Source: Brevundimonas diminuta 3F5N
GTDB lineage: Bacteria > Pseudomonadota > Alphaproteobacteria > Caulobacterales > Caulobacteraceae
NCBI RefSeq assembly: GCF_900163625.1
Contig: NZ_FUIE01000084.1
Location: 1 to 64,000, forward strand
DNA length: 64,000 bases
Reading direction: 5' to 3'
Below are positions 36,666 to 45,255 of this stretch, piece after piece (position 1 is the stretch's first letter; the number at the start of each line of letters is the position of its first letter). The notes beneath the pieces are model-generated. The model was not told the origin of the DNA and ran no database searches. It worked only from the letters and a program-made list of their open reading frames with translations. The translations under genes were made by a program, and so were the position numbers.

Positions 36666-37820
36666 TTCCATCGCCTGACGGTGTGCGGGCGCCGGCGCCA
36701 GCCGCAGGGCGGCGCTGGCCCGCGTAGGCAGCGGCCGCAAACAGAACGAATAGTCGCCGTCATAGGGGGTGGGCCGCCAGCCCGCGTCCTGCATTCCTGC
36801 GTCGAAAGCGACATGGCAGTGGCCCCAGCCGCCTTCGCGCCGCGCGCGTTCCCCTAACCGGCCCAAGGCGCGCTGAAGCTCGGATGAGGCGACCTGCAAT
36901 CGCATCTTGGCGGCGCCCAGGGCCGGCGCCAGGCGACGCAGGCTCTCGCACAGGGTCTGAATGGCCGTTCCGTCATTCTCCAGCGCAATCAGATCGATGA
37001 TTTCGAGGATGGGCGGCTCCAGCGGAGTCTGTTTGTTCAGCATGGCGACGGCGAAGCCCGTGATGCGCCCGCCTTCCCTGTACGCCAGCGTCAGCGGCGG
37101 CACGGTCAGATCCGGATCCGACAGCCGCCATCGCATGACCGAGGGGCTGCGGTCGGCGGTCAGGCGTCCTTCGGCCAGCAGGGCCTGCCAGAAGCGCGCA
37201 TAGTCTGATTGCTCGGACAGGTCGGGGTTCAGGCTCACCGTGGAAGGCAGGCGGCGCTCGGCCTGGCGCAGACCGCGCCCGCTGAGCAGGCGGGGCAGGG
37301 GCGACAGCTGCTCGCCCAGCAGTTGCGCCATCGCCGGGGCGTGCTCGACCACGCTGCGCAAGGCGCGCCCGCTGAGGCAGGCGGCCGGATCGATCATCCA
37401 GGACAGCTTCACCGCATGGGCGTCGGGAGGCCAGGGGATCATGCCGTGTCGCCTGTAGAGGGGGCTGGAGCGGGCGTTGGCGTTCAGCGTGTACCGGGCG
37501 AAGCAGGCGGGCTGGTCGAGGAAGGCGTCGATCAGGGCGCGACTGCGGCCCCGCTGCGCCGGAGGCACGACGATGGAATAGCCGGTGGCGCCGTGCAGGG
37601 CGCGGCCGTTCCACCAGAATCGCTGGATAAAGTTGCCGATGACGGCTTCAGCGCCCGCGCCGTGGTCGATCACCCAGCCATGCGGGGCGTCGATCTCGGG
37701 CGCCGCCGGATTGGCCATCAGCCAGCGCCAACCCGCTATCGAGCGTTCCGGCCACCAGACGCTGCGGTGCAGCCGATTGACGGCTTCCAGATCGGACGCA
37801 TTCAGCGGTCGCAGCGGCAT
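36654..37820 (-). CDS. GNAT-fold acetyltransferase-like protein
   Basis: A 388-residue cytoplasmic protein whose first 150 residues resemble a GNAT N-acetyltransferase domain (LRPLNASDLEAVNRLHRSVWW; VVPPAQRGRSRALIDAFL; YRRHGM). A second, weaker GNAT-like half may occupy 230-340, as in FemAB-type or mycothiol-synthase-like proteins with two tandem domains. The acyl-CoA-binding loop reads QRGRS, less canonical than Q/R-x-x-G-x-G/A. Acceptor unknown. The mRNA leader forms a hairpin around its ribosome binding site (37828-37849). It is divergent from the peptide transporter gene. Confidence 0.7.
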   Translation of the reverse strand: MPLRPLNASDLEAVNRLHRSVWWPERSIAGWRWLMANPAAPEIDAPHGWVIDHGAGAEAVIGNFIQRFWWNGRALHGATGYSIVVPPAQRGRSRALIDAFLDQPACFARYTLNANARSSPLYRRHGMIPWPPDAHAVKLSWMIDPAACLSGRALRSVVEHAPAMAQLLGEQLSPLPRLLSGRGLRQAERRLPSTVSLNPDLSEQSDYARFWQALLAEGRLTADRSPSVMRWRLSDPDLTVPPLTLAYREGGRITGFAVAMLNKQTPLEPPILEIIDLIALENDGTAIQTLCESLRRLAPALGAAKMRLQVASSELQRALGRLGERARREGGWGHCHVAFDAGMQDAGWRPTPYDGDYSFCLRPLPTRASAALRLAPAPAHRQAMEARA

Positions 37821-37827
37821 GGAGCGG

Positions 37828-37849
37828 CTCCTTGTGCAGGCTCAAGGAG
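37828..37849 (-). promoter_or_regulatory. Hairpin covering the ribosome binding site of the GNAT-like gene
   Basis: In the minus-strand RNA, CTCCTTG pairs perfectly with CAAGGAG over an 8-base loop. The second arm contains the AAGGAG Shine-Dalgarno sequence, 8 bases upstream of the start ATG. In the folded form the ribosome site would be blocked. The pairing partner is an exact anti-Shine-Dalgarno copy. Fold and effect are inferred. Confidence 0.5.
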
Positions 37850-37851
37850 TA

Positions 37852-37897
37852 TTCTCGCAAAAAGTGTATAATGATATAATTGCTCTCTGTGCGAGAA
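37852..37897. promoter_or_regulatory. Divergent promoter flanked by inverted TTCTCGCA/TGCGAGAA
   Basis: TTCTCGCA (37852-37859) and TGCGAGAA (37890-37897) flank 30 bases that contain TATAAT twice (TATAATGATATAAT at 37867-37880). A further TGTGCGA lies at 37910-37916. The AT-rich core is unusual for this genome and is a plausible promoter pair for the GNAT-like gene and the peptide transporter. The flanking dyad may bind a regulator, unknown. Confidence 0.5.
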
Positions 37898-38022
37898 GTA
37901 TTTGGCCTTTGTGCGACGACCTGACGGCCGGATTTCGCCGTTAACGCTTGTTTGCAATCCGTGACCGTGCTGTTTCTGCACGCTTCCGCGCCCGTCGGGG
38001 GCGCAAGAGATGGAGCTTGCCG

Positions 38023-39789
38023 TTGAGCACGACGGACGCAGGGGGCGCGCTCGAAGCGCCACGCAAGACCTTTTTGGGTCACCCGCGGGGGCTGGTGATC
38101 CTGTTCTTCACGGAGATGTGGGAACGCTTCTCCTATTACGGAATGCGGGCGCTGCTGGTCATGTACCTGACCCAGCACTTCCTGTTCGGACCGGCCGAGG
38201 CGCAGGGTATCTACGCCGCCTACGCCGCCCTCGTTTATCTGATGCCGGTGCTGGGCGGCATGATCGCCGACAAATACCTGGGCGCGCGCAAGGCCGTGGT
38301 CATCGGCGCCGTACTGCTGGTGGCCGGTCACTTCACCATGGCCTTCGAGGGCTCGGGCGGTAAGGAAAGCCTGACCATCGGCGAGCGCACCTATCAGATC
38401 GAGGTCGTTGGCCGCGATCAGAACCGCACCATGTTCGCCGTCAACGGCGACGAGCGGGTCCAGATCTCCATCACCCCGGAAGGCGTGTCCAAGGTCGGCG
38501 CCGAACCGGCGGCGGCGCTGGCCGCCGACGCTGCGGCGGTCGCCGCGGCCGGCGAAGGCTTCCCCGCCTTCACCCCGACCAGCGGCTACAAGGTCGAGAC
38601 CAAGCGCGACACCGCCTTCGGCGAGCCGGTCCTGTTCCTGGCCCTGTCGCTGATCATCATGGGCGTGGGCTTCCTGAAGGCCAACATCTCGACCGTGGTG
38701 GGGGCTCTGTATGAGCAGAACGACCCGCGTCGCGACGGCGGCTTCACCATCTTCTACGTCGGCATCAACCTGGGTTCGCTGCTGGCCACGGCCGCCTGTT
38801 CCTACCTGGGCTTCACCTACGGCTGGGCCTACGGCTTCGGTCTGGCGGGCTTCGGCATGCTGTTGGGGCTGTTGACCTTCCTGATCGGCGCGCCGTGGCT
38901 GGAAGGTCGCGGCGGACCGCCGGTTCCGCTCAAGGGCCGCGCCATCTTCGGCGTGCCGGTCGAGGCCTTCTTCTGGACTGCGGGCATCGTCGCCGTCTTC
39001 CCGATCTGGATGCTGATGCAGCGTCACGAGATCGTTCAGACCATCCTGATCCCGATCGCCCTGGTCACCTTCGTTTCGGTCGTCGGCTACACCGTCTTCC
39101 GTCTGAACGGCGCTGAGCGTTCGCGGATGCTGGTCGCCCAGGTGCTGATCTTCTTTTCGGTGCTGTTCTGGGCCCTGTTCGAGCAGGCGGGTTCGTCCCT
39201 GACCCTGTTCGCCGACCAGTCGACCCAGATGCCGAGCTGGTTCAACGCCGGCTACACCCAGATGTTCAACCCCGGCATCATCGTCATCGGCGGCCCGATC
39301 ATGGCGGCCCTGTGGGTCTGGCTGGGCAAGCGCAACCGCGAGCCCTCGACCCCGGTCAAGTTCTCGGTCGCCCTGGTCCTGGTCGGCGCGGGCTTCCTGC
39401 TGCTGTCGTGGGCGGCGGCGAACAACTTCAATGAGTCGTTCCGCGTCCCGTTGATGATCCTGTTCCTGACCTACGCCTTCCACACCGTCGGCGAGCTGTG
39501 TCTGTCGCCGGTCGGCCTGTCGATGATCACCAAGCTGTCGGTGGCGCGCGTGGTCGGCCTGATGATGGGCGTGTGGTTCCTGTCGTCATCGGTGGCCCAC
39601 ATCGTCGCCGGCTGGATCGCCGCCGCCACCGCCACGGACACCGTGGCCGGCGTCGTCACCAACCCGGAACTGGCGCTGCAGACCTATGGCTCGATCTTCG
39701 GGACCATCGGCTGGACCGGCGTCGGCGTCGGCGTGGTGCTGCTGGCCCTGTCGCCCATCCTCAAGAAGGGCATGGCGGGCATCCACTGA
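38023..39789 (+). CDS. Proton-coupled di/tripeptide transporter (POT family) with insertion
   Basis: A 588-residue inner-membrane importer of short peptides. The POT signature EMWERFSYYGMRALL contains the ExxERFxYYG proton-coupling motif. Membrane segments follow (LMPVLGGMIADKYLGARKAV, IFYVGINLGSLLA, LCLSPVGLSMITKL). A soluble insertion of about 90 residues (roughly 110-200) between early helices is rich in beta-type residues and alanine; E. coli DtpA (500 residues) lacks it. The start is TTG at 38023 with GGAG 7 bases upstream; the longer frame from 37948 lacks support. A strong terminator follows. Confidence 0.92.
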   Translation: MSTTDAGGALEAPRKTFLGHPRGLVILFFTEMWERFSYYGMRALLVMYLTQHFLFGPAEAQGIYAAYAALVYLMPVLGGMIADKYLGARKAVVIGAVLLVAGHFTMAFEGSGGKESLTIGERTYQIEVVGRDQNRTMFAVNGDERVQISITPEGVSKVGAEPAAALAADAAAVAAAGEGFPAFTPTSGYKVETKRDTAFGEPVLFLALSLIIMGVGFLKANISTVVGALYEQNDPRRDGGFTIFYVGINLGSLLATAACSYLGFTYGWAYGFGLAGFGMLLGLLTFLIGAPWLEGRGGPPVPLKGRAIFGVPVEAFFWTAGIVAVFPIWMLMQRHEIVQTILIPIALVTFVSVVGYTVFRLNGAERSRMLVAQVLIFFSVLFWALFEQAGSSLTLFADQSTQMPSWFNAGYTQMFNPGIIVIGGPIMAALWVWLGKRNREPSTPVKFSVALVLVGAGFLLLSWAAANNFNESFRVPLMILFLTYAFHTVGELCLSPVGLSMITKLSVARVVGLMMGVWFLSSSVAHIVAGWIAAATATDTVAGVVTNPELALQTYGSIFGTIGWTGVGVGVVLLALSPILKKGMAGIH

Positions 39790-39818
39790 TCGCCTGATCG
39801 GTTGCTGACACAAGGAAA

Positions 39819-39850
39819 GGGCGGCGTCTCGCAGGAGGCGCCGCCCTTTT
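39819..39850 (+). terminator. Rho-independent terminator after the peptide transporter
   Basis: GGGCGGCG (39819-39826) pairs with CGCCGCCC (39839-39846) and four T follow. A run of three A before the left arm lets the stem work in both directions, so it may also end the converging TonB receptor transcript. Confidence 0.85.
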
Positions 39851-39931
39851 CAGTTGGTCCGGGATCGCCCGCCTGGCGCCGCCTCGCGTTGGGGGGACGA
39901 GACGCCGACCGGAGGGTTCTCTTCTTGTGGC

Positions 39932-41983
39932 TCAGAAGGTCTTGCGCAGGCGGATCTGATAGAAGGTGCGCGGGTCGATGAAGCGGTTTTCGACGAAGGC
40001 GATCGGCCGGCTCTCACGGTCGCCGAAGATGGTGCGCTCGACGTTGAAGTCGTCCCAGAGGTTCACCTGCCCCCGGATCGCCAGGGTCGGCGTCGGCTTA
40101 TATTCGGCCCACAGCTCGTAATAGTCGTGGCCGCGCCAGCCCGAGATCTGGTCCGGTTGATAGTCCTTCTGACCCAGAAGGGGGATCCAGGCGCCGCCCC
40201 ACTGCAACTTCCAGCTGGTGATGTCCTGTTGGAAGGTGATGGTCGCCTGGCTGGCGCGGATGCCCGAGATGGGGCGGATCTCGCCGGTCGTGGGATCCGT
40301 GACCTCGGTGTGGTTCCAGGTGTTCTTGAAGCCGAACTTGCCGCCCGAGAGACCCAGCTTGTCGGTCGGGACGGTGACGTTCAGCACCAGCTGGTCCAGC
40401 GTGCCGTCGCCGATATTGCCCACGGCGGCCAGACCGCCGTCCAGCGGGATCAGGTCGATGGCGTCGGTGATCTCGTCGTGACGCAGGCCGACGCTGACGA
40501 TGCCTTCGCCCCAGAACCGCTTCTCGAAAGTCAGTTCGCTGACCCAGCGCTGTTCAGGCTGCAGATTGACGTTGCCGCCGAAGACGTTCTCGTCCTCCAG
40601 CTCGGCCGAGGCGGCGAAGTCGCCGAAGTCCAGCTGGCCGACCGTCCGCTCGATGCGCAGGCGGACCTGGGTGTCGGCCATCGGCGTCCAGGTCGTCAGC
40701 AGGCGCGGCTTGGCGTAGAAGAAGCTCTTCTCCTGTTCGGCGTCGCCCGACTGGCTGATGGTCGAGGATTCCAGCCGCAGCCCCCCCTCGAGCGTCCACT
40801 TGGGGTTGATGCGCCAGGTGGCCTTGCCGAACAGTTCGCCGCGCGTTTCCTCGACCTTGACCGAGGCTGAGGGCAGGGGCTTGTCCACCCCGCCGATGGA
40901 ATAGGCCTGCTCGACCTCCAGCATGTTGTAGGCGATCTCGCCCCCGCCTTCGAACTCCAGGGCGGCGGACCGCTCGAAGCGCAGCAGGCCGCGCAGGATG
41001 GTCTCGGACGAATCGCCGGTCGCGGCGAAGCGCTGGATCGGCTCCTCGGTTCCACGTTCGCGCGTCAGGGAGGTGGCGACGTTGTCGAACTCTTCGAACT
41101 CATGGATGAAGCGCGTCTCCAGCTTCAGCCGCTTGGACAAGGGGCGGGTGTAGACGACGCCGACTTCGCCGCTCGTGGTGTCCTCATCGGACAGGCTTTC
41201 GCGCAGCACGTCCGGCGCCGTCTGGCGGTTGATGTTGTGCCAGTCGTTGATGCCGTAGCGCGCCGTCAGGTCGATCTTGCCGCCCATCAGCGGGCCGGCG
41301 TAGGTGCCCCGGATCGAGTTCCCGCCGCCGTAACCGTCGTTGTAGTAATCCTCGGCGCGCAACAGCTCCCCATTCGGCCCGACGCGACGCAGGGGGCCCG
41401 CGCCGTTGGAGTCGCTGTTGGAGATGCCGTCGCTCAGCGTCACGCCCCAGGTGCGGTCGCCCTTGCGCTCGGTGAACTGATAGGTGCCGCCGAAAAGGTC
41501 CTGGCCGCCTTCGAACAGGAAGGCGTTGCCGGTCAGGATGTGCTCGCGGCTGACGGTGTTCTTCAGGATGACGTTGGCGACGACCGAATAGCCCTGCATC
41601 TCGATGCCCGGCGCGCCGCCGCGGATCAGCTCGATACGCTCGACCTGGCTGGCGATGGTGCGGCCCAGGACGTTGGAGCCGGTGTCGTTCTTCGACGCCG
41701 GGCGCGAGCCGTTGATCAGGACGTTGCCGACCGCGCCTTCGAAGCCGCGCGCCCCGTCGCCGTCGTTGACCGAGAAGCCCGGCACCCGGTTGACCATGTC
41801 CAGCGCGGTGTTGGGACGGGCGTCCGCGAAGAAGTCGGGGGTGAAGACCAGCACGGCCTGATCGCCAGGAACAGCCGCCTGACGGGCGGGCGCGGCGGAC
41901 GCATCGGCGGCGAGCGCCGCAGCCGGAGCGGCCGCGGTCAGCAGCAGGGCGGTGGTCGCCAGCAGGGCGCTCTTGGTGTTCAT
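39932..41983 (-). CDS. TonB-dependent outer-membrane receptor
   Basis: A 683-residue protein with a signal peptide (about 1-25, ending AAALAAD), a plug domain (about 40-165, with TALDMVNRVPGFSVND and GNVLINGSRP, IELIRGGAPGIEMQG) and a beta-barrel of about 500 residues ending in RLRKTF, a terminal Phe. The plug signatures are those of TonB receptors. No convincing TonB box is seen. The length is at the small end for the family. Substrate unknown; no siderophore or vitamin genes are adjacent. It is divergent from the TraB/GumN gene across 143 bases. Confidence 0.9.
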   Translation of the reverse strand: MNTKSALLATTALLLTAAAPAAALAADASAAPARQAAVPGDQAVLVFTPDFFADARPNTALDMVNRVPGFSVNDGDGARGFEGAVGNVLINGSRPASKNDTGSNVLGRTIASQVERIELIRGGAPGIEMQGYSVVANVILKNTVSREHILTGNAFLFEGGQDLFGGTYQFTERKGDRTWGVTLSDGISNSDSNGAGPLRRVGPNGELLRAEDYYNDGYGGGNSIRGTYAGPLMGGKIDLTARYGINDWHNINRQTAPDVLRESLSDEDTTSGEVGVVYTRPLSKRLKLETRFIHEFEEFDNVATSLTRERGTEEPIQRFAATGDSSETILRGLLRFERSAALEFEGGGEIAYNMLEVEQAYSIGGVDKPLPSASVKVEETRGELFGKATWRINPKWTLEGGLRLESSTISQSGDAEQEKSFFYAKPRLLTTWTPMADTQVRLRIERTVGQLDFGDFAASAELEDENVFGGNVNLQPEQRWVSELTFEKRFWGEGIVSVGLRHDEITDAIDLIPLDGGLAAVGNIGDGTLDQLVLNVTVPTDKLGLSGGKFGFKNTWNHTEVTDPTTGEIRPISGIRASQATITFQQDITSWKLQWGGAWIPLLGQKDYQPDQISGWRGHDYYELWAEYKPTPTLAIRGQVNLWDDFNVERTIFGDRESRPIAFVENRFIDPRTFYQIRLRKTF

Positions 41984-42126
41984 CTCGTCCTCTCCCTCGG
42001 TGTCGGCAGAGGTTTGGCGGCGTAGAGGCTTGATCTCCAGTTACAAGCCCGACAGGTGGATTAAATCGCTGACAGCATTACGGAATAGTCACGTGCGGCG
42101 GATTTCTCAGGCTTTAGGGTGAGGAC

Positions 42127-43116
42127 ATGAAAGCTCCTCTTCTGTCCGTGGCTCTGGCCGCTCTTCTTATTGCTTCGGCGGTTCCCTCCTCGACCTTCGC
42201 CGCTCGGGGGCAGAGCGAGGCGGCGACCCGCGTGGACGAGGTGGTCGTCACGGCGCGGCGGGCGGGCGCGCCCATGTGGACGGTGCGGCGTGACGGCGAA
42301 GGGGTGATGATCCTGGTCGGCGCCATCGAGGAGGCGCCGCGCGATTTCGAATGGCGCGCCCAGGCGCTGGAAGACGCCGCCGCCCGCGCCGATCGCATCC
42401 TGTTTCCGCAGCGCGGCCGCGCCTCGCCCGCCGACGTCCTGCGCCTGATGTGGCGCATCCGCACCATCGGCTGGCTGCCCGAGGGCACGACGACCGCCGA
42501 CTATCTCGCTCCCGAGGATCAGGCGCGGCTGGAGGCCGTGATGGCGGACGAAAAGACCGATCAGTGGCGGCGGTACAGTCTGTTGATGCTGGCCATCGAC
42601 CTGTTCAAGGACAAGGCGGGCGAGAAGGACGCCCGGCCGGTCGGCGCCGACGAGGCCGTGCGCCGCGCCGCCCGCAAGGCGCGCGTGCCGATTCGCTCGA
42701 TCGGCGTGGTGCGCGGCGCCGATCTGGTCGAGAGCCTGATCTCCGCTCCGCCCGAGACGCACCGGGAATGCCTGCGCGCGGCTCTGTCGGCGGCCGAACT
42801 GGGACCGGACGCCGTGCGTCTGCGGGCCGAGGCCTGGCGCGGGCTGCGGGTGGCCGAGGTGCTGGCCTCGCCCGTCGATCAGGCGGCGGACCGCTGCTGG
42901 CCGTGGGGCGATCCGCAGATCGGGCCGCAACTGCGCACGGAATGGACCGACGCCATCGCCGAAGCCCTGACCCAGCCGGGCCTGACCATGGCCGTCGCGC
43001 CCTTGCGTCGTCTGGCCGAGCCGGGCGGCGTGCTCGATACGCTGGAGGCCCAGGGCTTCGAGGTGGACGGTCCGGAATGGCGCGCCGCATCCCCCGTCAC
43101 GCACGAAGCCGGTTGA
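42127..43116 (+). CDS. TraB/GumN-like periplasmic protein, degenerate motif
   Basis: A 329-residue protein with a signal peptide (about 1-25). The first mature strands read [22 protein letters not shown], which aligns with the family pattern P-hydrophobic-W-x(n)-LGTxH, but the usual His is replaced: the segment is GAIEEAP. The rest (helical, several conserved Trp and Asp such as CWPWGDPQ) fits TraB/GumN/erythromycin-esterase-like folds. Loss of the His suggests a changed or lost catalytic role. A frame alternative at the same place is a shadow. It lies 31 bases before selD on the same strand. Confidence 0.7.
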   Translation: MKAPLLSVALAALLIASAVPSSTFAARGQSEAATRVDEVVVTARRAGAPMWTVRRDGEGVMILVGAIEEAPRDFEWRAQALEDAAARADRILFPQRGRASPADVLRLMWRIRTIGWLPEGTTTADYLAPEDQARLEAVMADEKTDQWRRYSLLMLAIDLFKDKAGEKDARPVGADEAVRRAARKARVPIRSIGVVRGADLVESLISAPPETHRECLRAALSAAELGPDAVRLRAEAWRGLRVAEVLASPVDQAADRCWPWGDPQIGPQLRTEWTDAIAEALTQPGLTMAVAPLRRLAEPGGVLDTLEAQGFEVDGPEWRAASPVTHEAG

Positions 43117-43147
43117 CGCCCGGCGTGCGAAGGCCGACGCCGGGGAC

Positions 43148-44203
43148 ATGAGCGACATCGAACCCAGACTCACTTCCTTGGCCCATGGCGGCGGCTGCGG
43201 CTGCAAGATCGCGCCTGACGTGCTGCAGTCCATCCTGGCTTCGACGCCGCGCACGGCGGTTTTCGCCGATCTGATGGTGGGGACCGAGACCTCGGACGAC
43301 GCGGCGGTCTGGCGGTTGAACGAGCAGCAGGCCCTGGTGGCGACGACCGACTTCTTCATGCCGATGGTGGACGATCCGTTCGACTTCGGACGGATCGCGG
43401 CGGCCAACGCCCTGTCGGATGTCTACGCCATGGGGGCGACGCCGATCTTCGCCCTGGCCATCGTCGGCATGCCGGTCGGCAAGCTGTCGCCGCAGACCAT
43501 CGGCCGGGTGCTGGAAGGCGGCGCGGCCGTCTGCGCCGAGGCGGGCGTTCCTGTGGCGGGCGGCCATTCGATCGACAGCCTGGAGCCGATCTACGGCCTG
43601 GTCGCCCTGGGTCTGACGCACCCCGACCGGGTGCTGACCAATCGCGGCGCGCGCGCGGGCGACGTGTTGATCCTGACCAAGGCGCTGGGCGTCGGCGTGC
43701 TGAGCGCGGCCTATAAGCAGGGGCGGTTGGAGGCGGGCGGCTATGAGGCGCTGATCGGCTCGACCACCAAGTTGAATACGCCGGGGCCGAAACTGGCGGC
43801 GATGGAGGGCGTCCATGCGGTCACCGACGTGACCGGCTTCGGCCTGCTGGGTCATGCGCTGGAGATGGCGCGCGGCGCGGGTCTGGCGGTCGAGATCGAC
43901 GTTGACGCGCCGGTGTTCCTGGACGGATCGCCCGCCTTGGCCCAGGCCGGGGTGCGGACCGGCGCCTCGGTGCGCAACTGGGCGGCCTATGGGGAGGCGG
44001 TGACGCTGGATGCGGAGCTGCCGGAATGGCGGCGCGACCTGCTGACCGATCCCCAGACCTCGGGCGGCCTGCTGATCGCCGTCGCGCCCGAGGCGGCGGA
44101 TGGCGTGATGGCGCTGGTTCAGGACATGGGCTTCGCCTCGGCGCGCCGCGTCGGCCGGGTGCGCGAGGGCGAACCGGCGGTGATCGTGACGGCGGCCGGC
44201 TGA
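43148..44203 (+). CDS. selD: Selenide, water dikinase
   Basis: Makes selenophosphate from selenide and ATP. The 351 residues have the catalytic Cys17 and Lys20 (GGGCGCK), at the same numbers as in E. coli SelD. Cys17 is encoded by TGC, not TGA, so no selenocysteine is needed. Other motifs: [32 protein letters not shown]. Its stop overlaps the mnmH start (TGATG). With mnmH next to it and no selA or selB in this window, the selenium is likely used for tRNA. Confidence 0.96.
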   Translation: MSDIEPRLTSLAHGGGCGCKIAPDVLQSILASTPRTAVFADLMVGTETSDDAAVWRLNEQQALVATTDFFMPMVDDPFDFGRIAAANALSDVYAMGATPIFALAIVGMPVGKLSPQTIGRVLEGGAAVCAEAGVPVAGGHSIDSLEPIYGLVALGLTHPDRVLTNRGARAGDVLILTKALGVGVLSAAYKQGRLEAGGYEALIGSTTKLNTPGPKLAAMEGVHAVTDVTGFGLLGHALEMARGAGLAVEIDVDAPVFLDGSPALAQAGVRTGASVRNWAAYGEAVTLDAELPEWRRDLLTDPQTSGGLLIAVAPEAADGVMALVQDMGFASARRVGRVREGEPAVIVTAAG

Positions 44204-45255
44204 TGGCGCGGCTGGCGGCGGACGTTTCGCTGGCGGCGCTGGCGCGCTACGACGCCGTCATCGACGTGCGCAGTCCGGGCGAGTTCGCCGAGGATCATCT
44301 GCCCGGTGCGATCAACCTGCCGGTGCTGGACGACGCCCAGCGCGCGGAGGTGGGAACCCTCTACGTCCAGACCTCGAAATTCCTGGCCCGGCGCCTGGGC
44401 GCGGCCCTGGTGGCGCGCAACATCGCCGCGCATCTGGAAGGGGCGCTGGGCGCCCGCGACGGAAGCTTCCAGCCGCTGGTCTATTGCTGGCGCGGGGGGC
44501 AGCGGTCGACGGCCATGACTACGGTGATGGAGCAGGTCGGCTGGCCCGTCACACGGCTGGAGGGCGGCTATCAGACCTGGCGCCGGACGGTGGCCGCCGC
44601 CCTGCATGACCTGAAGGCGGCCCCGGCGTTGAAGCTGGTCCTGCTGGACGGCCTGACCGGCAGCGGCAAGACCGAGGTGCTGGCCCGCCTGGCCGATCAC
44701 GGCGCCCAGAGCCTGGATCTGGAGGGGCTGGCGGCGCATCGCGGCTCCCTGTTCGGGCGCACCGAGGAGGAGCAGCCGTCGCAGAAGCTGTTCGAGAGCC
44801 GTCTCTACGCCGCCCTGTCCGCCCTCGACCTGACCCGCCCCGTGGTGGTCGAGGCCGAGGCCAGCCGCATCGGCCGTCTGACCGTGCCGCCGTCGCTGTG
44901 GGCGGCGATGAAGGCGGCGCCCGCCTTACGCCTGTCGGCCCCGTTCGAGGCGCGGGTCGAGCGGGTGCTGCGTGATTATCAGGCGGCGACCGATGACGCG
45001 GCCGTGCGCGATGCGCTTCTGGCGCGGATGCCCAGCCACCACAGCCGCGAGCAGGTTGCGCAATGGCGTGCGCTGTCGCAGGCGGGCGACCTGCGCGCTC
45101 TGGCGACGACCCTGATGCGCGACCACTACGATCCGGCCTATCGCCGGGCCTCGGCCGGATCGCGCGACCTGGGCGAGATCATGTTGGACGGCGGCGCCGA
45201 CGCCGATCTGGATCGCGCCGCTGAGGCTGTGGCGACGCGGGCGGCCGCGCTTTAA
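44203..45255 (+). CDS. mnmH: tRNA 2-selenouridine synthase
   Basis: MnmH (SelU) replaces sulfur by selenium in 2-thiouridine at the wobble position of tRNAs for Lys, Glu and Gln, using selenophosphate. The 350 residues have an N-terminal rhodanese domain with the catalytic Cys95 (YCWRGGQRS) and a P-loop GLTGSGKT at about 150-157. ATG at 44203 overlaps the selD stop. The stop codon TAA overlaps the convergent tldD stop by bases in TTTAAA. Confidence 0.96.
   Translation: MARLAADVSLAALARYDAVIDVRSPGEFAEDHLPGAINLPVLDDAQRAEVGTLYVQTSKFLARRLGAALVARNIAAHLEGALGARDGSFQPLVYCWRGGQRSTAMTTVMEQVGWPVTRLEGGYQTWRRTVAAALHDLKAAPALKLVLLDGLTGSGKTEVLARLADHGAQSLDLEGLAAHRGSLFGRTEEEQPSQKLFESRLYAALSALDLTRPVVVEAEASRIGRLTVPPSLWAAMKAAPALRLSAPFEARVERVLRDYQAATDDAAVRDALLARMPSHHSREQVAQWRALSQAGDLRALATTLMRDHYDPAYRRASAGSRDLGEIMLDGGADADLDRAAEAVATRAAAL

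Noticed and set aside
37942..37956. Possible CtrA box near the peptide transporter
   Set aside because: Only one TTAA half is present; the second half at the 7-base spacing is TTGC. CtrA control cannot be claimed.
43198..43204. Selenocysteine in SelD
   Set aside because: The catalytic codon is TGC (Cys), not TGA, so no recoding occurs.
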